NCBI GenBank assembly: GCA_964583165.1
Contig: CAZOVK010000078.1
Coordinates: 1-10,884, forward strand
Direction of reading: 5' to 3'
Source: CAZOVK01 sp964583165
GTDB taxonomy: Bacteria > Bacillota > Clostridia > Lachnospirales > WRAX01
Length of the DNA stretch: 10,884 nucleotides
The position numbers were made by a program, and so were the translations under genes. Every line of letters starts with the position of its first letter. Position 1 is the first letter of the stretch. This document shows positions 7,652-10,884 of this stretch, one piece after another. The notes under the pieces are model-generated. The model had not been told where the DNA came from, did not search any database, and saw nothing but the letters and a program-made list of their open reading frames with translations.

Positions 7652-8605
7652 ATGCAATATCTTGATTTACACTGCGACACACTGCGCCGTATGCAGGAAA
7701 ACGCGAAAAACGGCACTCCAATGGACATCTGGGAGAATGACGGGCATATCTGTTTGAGGGATATGACCGAAGCGGGCTATTTGGCACAGTTTTTCGCGTG
7801 CTTCCCAGACTTTGGTAAGCCGTCATTCGGCGCAAGCCATTTTGACGACGTGTTAGAAATGATTCAGATTATGAAAGACAGTATCGAGAAGTACCCGCAA
7901 TTCGCGCTTGCTACGGACTTTACCAGTTATTTGAAGAACAAGGCTGACGGCAAAATCAGCGCATTCCTCGCTGTTGAAGAGGGCGGTGCGGCTGATACGC
8001 TTGAAAACTTGCAAACTCTGTTTGATGCGGGCGTTCGGCTTATTACAATTACTTGGAATTACGAGAACGCTATGGGCTTCCCGAATTTTGAGTACATACA
8101 CCAACACGCGGGGTTAAAACCTTACGGCATTGAAGCCGTAACGCGTATGAATGAACTCGGCATTATCGCTGATGCGTCACATCTGTCTGACGGCGGCTTC
8201 TGGGATTTGGTGAAGTATTCCAAACGCCCTTTCCTTGCTTCTCACTCGAACGCGCGGACTGTTCGCGAACACACGCGGAACCTGACCGACGACATGCTCA
8301 AGGCCCTAGCCGACAAGGGTGGCATTACGGGTATTAACTTCGCGGGTTATTTCTTAACTGACGACGGCGCAAGCACTGTTGAGAGTATGGTTAGGCACAT
8401 CAGGCACATAATAAATGTGGCGGGGCGCGAAGTGCCCGCTCTGGGCACTGATTTTGACGGCATCGGCGGCGAGCTGGAAATCGCTCATCCTACAGAAATG
8501 CACAAACTCCCCGAAGCTATGGAAAAAGCGGGTTTCACGACGGGCGAGATTGAGGCGTTCTGCTACCAAAATACCGAAAACTTCTTGCGTAGATTCTGGG
8601 CGTAA
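7652..8605 (+). CDS. Peptidase M19 (membrane/renal dipeptidase family) zinc dipeptidase
   Basis: M19 enzymes are binuclear zinc dipeptidases of the amidohydrolase fold; bacterial members are usually cytosolic and cleave dipeptides, including ones with a D-residue. The expected ligands are visible: H7 and D9 in DLHCDTL, E109 in LAVEEGG, H177 in DASHLS and H198 in ASHSNAR. GTDFDGIGG (265-273) supplies the catalytic-region Asp. At 317 aa it is a normal length for a bacterial form, and there is no signal peptide or lipid-anchor segment. The ATG at 7652 follows a GGGGG ribosome binding site (7640-7644). The gene lies between the MATE pump and the SRAP gene with gaps of 17 and 10 nt, so it is probably co-transcribed; a link to peptide export or cell wall peptides is only a guess. 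Confidence 0.95.
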   Translation: MQYLDLHCDTLRRMQENAKNGTPMDIWENDGHICLRDMTEAGYLAQFFACFPDFGKPSFGASHFDDVLEMIQIMKDSIEKYPQFALATDFTSYLKNKADGKISAFLAVEEGGAADTLENLQTLFDAGVRLITITWNYENAMGFPNFEYIHQHAGLKPYGIEAVTRMNELGIIADASHLSDGGFWDLVKYSKRPFLASHSNARTVREHTRNLTDDMLKALADKGGITGINFAGYFLTDDGASTVESMVRHIRHIINVAGREVPALGTDFDGIGGELEIAHPTEMHKLPEAMEKAGFTTGEIEAFCYQNTENFLRRFWA

Positions 8606-8615
8606 AGGTGATTTT

Positions 8616-9194
8616 ATGTGCGGACGCTACGTACTTGCGGACGACAAAGATAATTTCGAGATACAGCGCGTAATCGAGGTCATTTCTGCAGGTTATGACC
8701 GATTGCGAACGGGTGATATATACCCAACAAACGAAGCCCCGATACTGTCCGTCATTGACGGGCGGCCGGGGCTTTCGCTCATGCGCTGGGGTTTCCCGCG
8801 TTGGGATGGTAGGGGCGTTGTCATTAACGCCAAATCAGAAACGGCGCGTGAGAAACGCATGTTTTCTAAGCCTTTGGCTGAAACGCGTTGCGCCGTTATC
8901 AGCACGGGCTTCTATGAGTGGCAGGCAGTTAATGAGCGAGAGAAGACGAAATACCTCTTTAACGAACCCTCAAGCCCGAACCTTTATATGGCGGGGATTT
9001 ATCAGCTTTTCGCTGACGGCGAACGGTTCGTCATTCTCACCACAGCCGCGAATGCGACAATGGAGGACATTCACCACCGTATGCCCGTCATACTCTATAA
9101 GAATGAACTCAAAAAGTGGCTGTTTGACGATAATTATATGAAATATCTGTTTTCGCGCGATTCAGTTATACTCAAACGCGCATTGGTTTTATAG
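8616..9194 (+). CDS. yedK: SRAP domain protein (YedK/HMCES family), abasic-site DNA-protein crosslinker
   Basis: SRAP proteins bind abasic sites in single-stranded DNA and form a stable thiazolidine crosslink through Cys2 after removal of Met1, shielding the lesion. The start is set by that chemistry: MCGRY begins at 8616, with AAAGGTG (8605-8611) as ribosome binding site. The in-frame open stretch back to 8415 lies inside the dipeptidase gene and would bury Cys2. Key residues are C2, YPTNEAP (36-42), RWGFPRW (57-63), NAKSET (71-76), E101 in STGFYEWQ and H153 in IHHRMPVIL. At 192 aa it is complete and the active site looks intact. It is the third gene of the MATE unit. Its last 23 nt overlap the convergent methyltransferase gene. 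Confidence 0.95.
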   Translation: MCGRYVLADDKDNFEIQRVIEVISAGYDRLRTGDIYPTNEAPILSVIDGRPGLSLMRWGFPRWDGRGVVINAKSETAREKRMFSKPLAETRCAVISTGFYEWQAVNEREKTKYLFNEPSSPNLYMAGIYQLFADGERFVILTTAANATMEDIHHRMPVILYKNELKKWLFDDNYMKYLFSRDSVILKRALVL

Positions 9195-9951
9195 CCCGTG
9201 ACGCGATATACTGGGGCGTGAATTCAGCCACTAGGCTCTCCCCCGGTCTATCCCTGTCTTCATAAATATGCGTGAGGACAAGCCCTGCTTCAAGCTGACC
9301 GCCGAGCTGTTCGGTAATTGAGTGTGAAAACTGAACGCCGTCGTAGCGGTCAACCATGCGCTGATATTCTTCAGGCGGCATTTTCAGCGGGTTGAATGGC
9401 AATGGGTTTTGCACTGTTATCGGCAATGAGTTATTGTCATCAAGCAGATAGTTTATGCCATTATCCATACCCGCAAGCAAGACACCACCCGGCTTCAATA
9501 CGCGGAAGCACTCACGCCAAACATGCAACACATCTTCAACAAAACAGTTCGACACGGGATGAAAAATCAAATCAAACATATCATCAGCGAATGGCAACGG
9601 CTTAGTCATATCGCCTTTTATTATCTCAATCTCATAACCTTCGCGCTCGGCAACTACGCGCTCCGAATCCAGTTGTGTCTTCGAGTTGTCAAAAACCGTA
9701 CAACTCGCGCCCAAAGCCGCAAAAACGGGCATCTGCTGACCCCCACCGCTCGCAAGCCCCAGCACACGTGCCCCCTCCATCTTCGGGAACCACTCATGCG
9801 GTACACAAACACAAGGCGTGAGAAGCACACACCATTCGCCGCGTTTGGCACGCTCAAACACTTCATGTGAAATGGGCTGTGTCCATGTGTTGCCTTCTTC
9901 TGCCCATTTATCCCATGTGCGAGAATTGACTTCTTGATAAGTTTCTGCCAT
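9172..9951 (-). CDS. Class I SAM-dependent methyltransferase
   Basis: The 259-aa product has the Rossmann-like SAM fold. Motif I is VLGLASGGGQQ (63-73), the ribose-binding acidic residue is D88 in TVFDNS, the adenine region is GDMTKPLPF (113-121), motif IV is FDLIFHPVSNCF (126-137) and the post-motif is RVLKPGGVLLAG (150-161). The C-terminal part (about 165-250) should carry substrate specificity and resembles nothing I can name. The N-terminal WDKWAEEGNTWTQPIS is typical of this small-molecule methyltransferase group; the substrate is unknown. The start has AAGGAG at 9958-9963 with 6 nt spacing. It follows the ZIP gene on the same strand after 58 nt, has its own promoter, and runs into the SRAP gene 3' end. 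Confidence 0.9.
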   Translation of the reverse strand: MAETYQEVNSRTWDKWAEEGNTWTQPISHEVFERAKRGEWCVLLTPCVCVPHEWFPKMEGARVLGLASGGGQQMPVFAALGASCTVFDNSKTQLDSERVVAEREGYEIEIIKGDMTKPLPFADDMFDLIFHPVSNCFVEDVLHVWRECFRVLKPGGVLLAGMDNGINYLLDDNNSLPITVQNPLPFNPLKMPPEEYQRMVDRYDGVQFSHSITEQLGGQLEAGLVLTHIYEDRDRPGESLVAEFTPQYIASRAIKPMRV

Positions 9952-9972
9952 AAAAAACTCCTTTTTCTTTTG

Positions 9973-10000
9973 AGTGTAACACGAATTTCTATATATACAA
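9973..10000 (-). promoter_or_regulatory. Extended -10 promoter for the methyltransferase gene
   Basis: Read on the minus strand, TTGTAT (10000-9995) and TACACT (9978-9973) are 16 bp apart, and TGT precedes the -10. The layout closely matches the MATE promoter at 6129-6156. Predicted transcription start near 9966 gives a very short leader of about 15 nt, just enough to contain the AAGGAG site. No terminator hairpin is visible between the ZIP stop and this promoter, so read-through from ZIP is also possible. Confidence 0.5.
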
Positions 10001-10009
10001 CTTAAAAAT

Positions 10010-10744
10010 TTATAACAATCCCGCCGTAAGAATCACGCCAATCGCGAAACCGAGCATCGCGCCGATTGTCGTGAGCCGCCCGTTCCAGATTTTTTTCGAC
10101 TCTGGCAAGATGTCGCCGCAAATGATATAGAGCATTACCCCGCCCGCAAGCCCTAGGCATCCGCTCGTGATAGTGGCCGCAATTGTCGAGATAATGCCAC
10201 CCAGTGCCGCGCCCAAACCCATGGGAAAACCGAATGCCAGACTTAGGCAAATCACGTCCGCGGTCTTCATACCACCGCGTTTCATGGGCAGAAATACCGC
10301 CAACCCCTCGGGCAGACAGTGTATCGCCACAAGCAGAGCCAGTTTCTTAGCCGCGTCAGAATCCACAGCGAAAAGTGCGCCAATCGCTAACCCCTCAGGT
10401 ATATTATGTAGTGCAACACCCACAGCGAGTAACGCCCCACCGCGTGAACCAGCCGATTTCGCGATAACAGCTATCTTACTCTCCAAAAACGCCGTCAAAA
10501 CAACGCCCGAGAGCATTCCCGCGATGGTGATAACCAACCCGCCCTCATCGAACGCCTTAGGGAACATCTCAAAGCATATGAATGCGAGCAGTAAGCCACC
10601 TGTCGCGCCCATGAGCGCCGCCTTTATCCTGTCAGTTATTCTAGTGAGCAGGCATGACGCGACAGCCCCCGGCACAAACCCGAGAAGCCCCGCGAACACC
10701 CCCAGTAAAAACACGCGCGGAATCAGAAAAATCGCCCCCCACAC
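10010..10744 (-). CDS. ZIP family divalent metal transporter
   Basis: ZIP proteins import Zn, Fe, Mn or related ions across the cytoplasmic membrane. The binuclear metal site is visible as HNIPEG (113-118) in membrane helix 4 and HCLPEG (142-147) in helix 5, with further candidates E59 (helix 2 region, FICFEMFPKAF) and D211/E215. About eight hydrophobic segments are present in 244 aa. The helix 3-4 loop is short and lacks the His-rich stretch of many eukaryotic ZIPs. The longest frame starts with GTG at 10744, preceded only by a weak GGA (10756-10754). A G6 run at 10740-10735 lies inside this reading, so the true start may be further in. It is the upstream gene of the leftward pair and is divergent from the gene at 10848. 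Confidence 0.92.
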   Translation of the reverse strand: MWGAIFLIPRVFLLGVFAGLLGFVPGAVASCLLTRITDRIKAALMGATGGLLLAFICFEMFPKAFDEGGLVITIAGMLSGVVLTAFLESKIAVIAKSAGSRGGALLAVGVALHNIPEGLAIGALFAVDSDAAKKLALLVAIHCLPEGLAVFLPMKRGGMKTADVICLSLAFGFPMGLGAALGGIISTIAATITSGCLGLAGGVMLYIICGDILPESKKIWNGRLTTIGAMLGFAIGVILTAGLL

Positions 10745-10751
10745 GAGTATA

Positions 10752-10769
10752 TGTCCAAACTGTCAAAAC
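10752..10769. repeat. Tandem 9-mer in the ZIP upstream region
   Basis: TGTCCAAAC (10752-10760) is followed directly by TGTCAAAAC (10761-10769), identical at 8 of 9 positions. It sits 8-25 bp upstream of the ZIP GTG and could be a regulator site. The minus-strand TTGACA within it (10766-10761) resembles a -35 box, but no -10 lies at the right distance. Confidence 0.4.
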
Positions 10770-10800
10770 CATGTTCCATTTATCTACTAATGAAAAAAAG

Positions 10801-10836
10801 CCGCGTTTCTGTTAAACTAAATTTAACGAAAGGCGG
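10801..10836 (+). promoter_or_regulatory. Imperfect hairpin covering the ribosome binding site of the downstream gene
   Basis: CCGC (10801-10804) pairs with GCGG (10833-10836), TTTC (10806-10809) with GAAA (10828-10831), and GTTAAA (10811-10816) with TTTAAC (10822-10827). That gives 14 base pairs around a CTAAA loop, with one G-G mismatch (10805/10832) and one bulged T (10810). The 3' arm contains most of the Shine-Dalgarno sequence AAAGGCGGTGA (10829-10839). It could act in RNA as a translation switch, or in DNA as an operator. Preceded by seven A (10793-10799), it would look like a terminator on the minus strand, but no leftward gene lies to its right within the window. Confidence 0.5.
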
Positions 10837-10847
10837 TGAATAGGCTC

Positions 10848-10884
10848 ATGCGTGAAAAAGCCAGTATTTGGGAGAAATTCGCTA
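10848..10884 (+). CDS. Start of an unidentified gene, truncated by the window edge
   Basis: An ATG at 10848 opens a frame that reads MREKASIWEKFA to the end of the window. AAAGGCGGTGA at 10829-10839 matches the ideal ribosome binding site AAAGGAGGTGA at 10 of 11 bases and lies 8 nt upstream, which makes this a likely real start. The in-frame GTG at 10836 falls inside that site and is not favoured. Twelve residues are too few to name a product. The gene is divergent from the ZIP gene, and its leader carries the hairpin at 10801-10836. I see no convincing -35/-10 pair for it in the 10745-10847 gap. Confidence 0.65.
   Translation, partial: MREKASIWEKFA

Noticed and set aside
8415..8615. In-frame extension of the SRAP gene into the dipeptidase gene
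   Set aside because: SRAP chemistry needs Cys at position 2, which only the start at 8616 provides.
9155..9190. Possible terminator at the SRAP/methyltransferase junction
   Set aside because: Only 5 bp of stem, a 17-nt loop, and a T-run of four that starts 5 nt after the stem; too weak to call as a terminator.
9523..9870. 115-codon plus-strand frame opposite the methyltransferase
   Set aside because: It is antisense to the conserved SAM-binding motifs, shows no family motif, and has no ribosome binding site that I can see.
10167..10790. 207-codon open frame on the plus strand opposite the ZIP gene
   Set aside because: Its Pro/Ala/Ser-rich sequence mirrors the hydrophobic codons of the ZIP helices; the minus-strand frame has intact HNIPEG and HCLPEG motifs.
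10836..10850. GTG at 10836 as an alternative start of the last gene
   Set aside because: It lies inside the near-ideal ribosome binding site that is correctly spaced for the ATG at 10848.
1..10884. tRNA, rRNA, CRISPR, insertion sequence or attachment-site signals
   Set aside because: I found no cloverleaf, spaced direct repeats, transposase frame or terminal inverted repeats; nearly all DNA is accounted for by intact genes.

Overview
The window reads as chromosome of a low-to-mid GC Gram-positive bacterium, most likely an uncultured member of the Clostridia (Bacillota). The evidence is a der-plsY pair preceded by a DUF512/radical SAM gene, PlsY-type acyl phosphate chemistry, MepA-like MATE and YqeK-type HD proteins, and GGAGG-like ribosome binding sites in front of most genes. 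This placement is inferred from gene content; no rRNA or tRNA is present. I see no transposase, integrase, phage gene, CRISPR array or toxin pair. Most of the window is tightly packed housekeeping DNA.

Positions 1-6123 form one rightward operon of seven genes: pgeF (5' end outside the window), a DUF512 radical SAM protein, der, plsY, a nadD-yqeK fusion, thpR (2H phosphoesterase) and a VOC-fold protein. Gaps between genes run from 22 nt down to a 1-nt TAATG overlap, and the unit ends in a clear rho-independent terminator. The products serve nucleoside salvage, ribosome assembly, phospholipid synthesis, NAD synthesis, Ap4A turnover and RNA-end chemistry.

Positions 6129-9194 form a second rightward unit. 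It has its own extended -10 promoter and a small palindrome near the predicted transcription start. It encodes a MATE efflux pump, an M19 zinc dipeptidase and an SRAP (YedK/HMCES) protein that shields abasic sites in single-stranded DNA. The reason for this combination is not evident.

Positions 9172-10744 lie on the minus strand: a ZIP metal transporter followed by a class I SAM methyltransferase. The methyltransferase has its own promoter and its 3' end overlaps that of the SRAP gene by 23 nt in a convergent arrangement.

Positions 10745-10847 separate the ZIP gene from a divergent rightward gene that is cut off by the window edge after 12 codons. This gap holds a tandem 9-mer and a long imperfect hairpin whose 3' arm contains most of the Shine-Dalgarno sequence of the rightward gene. 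I regard this hairpin and the NadD-YqeK fusion as the most interesting points. I did not find convincing evidence for an undescribed defence or mobile system.
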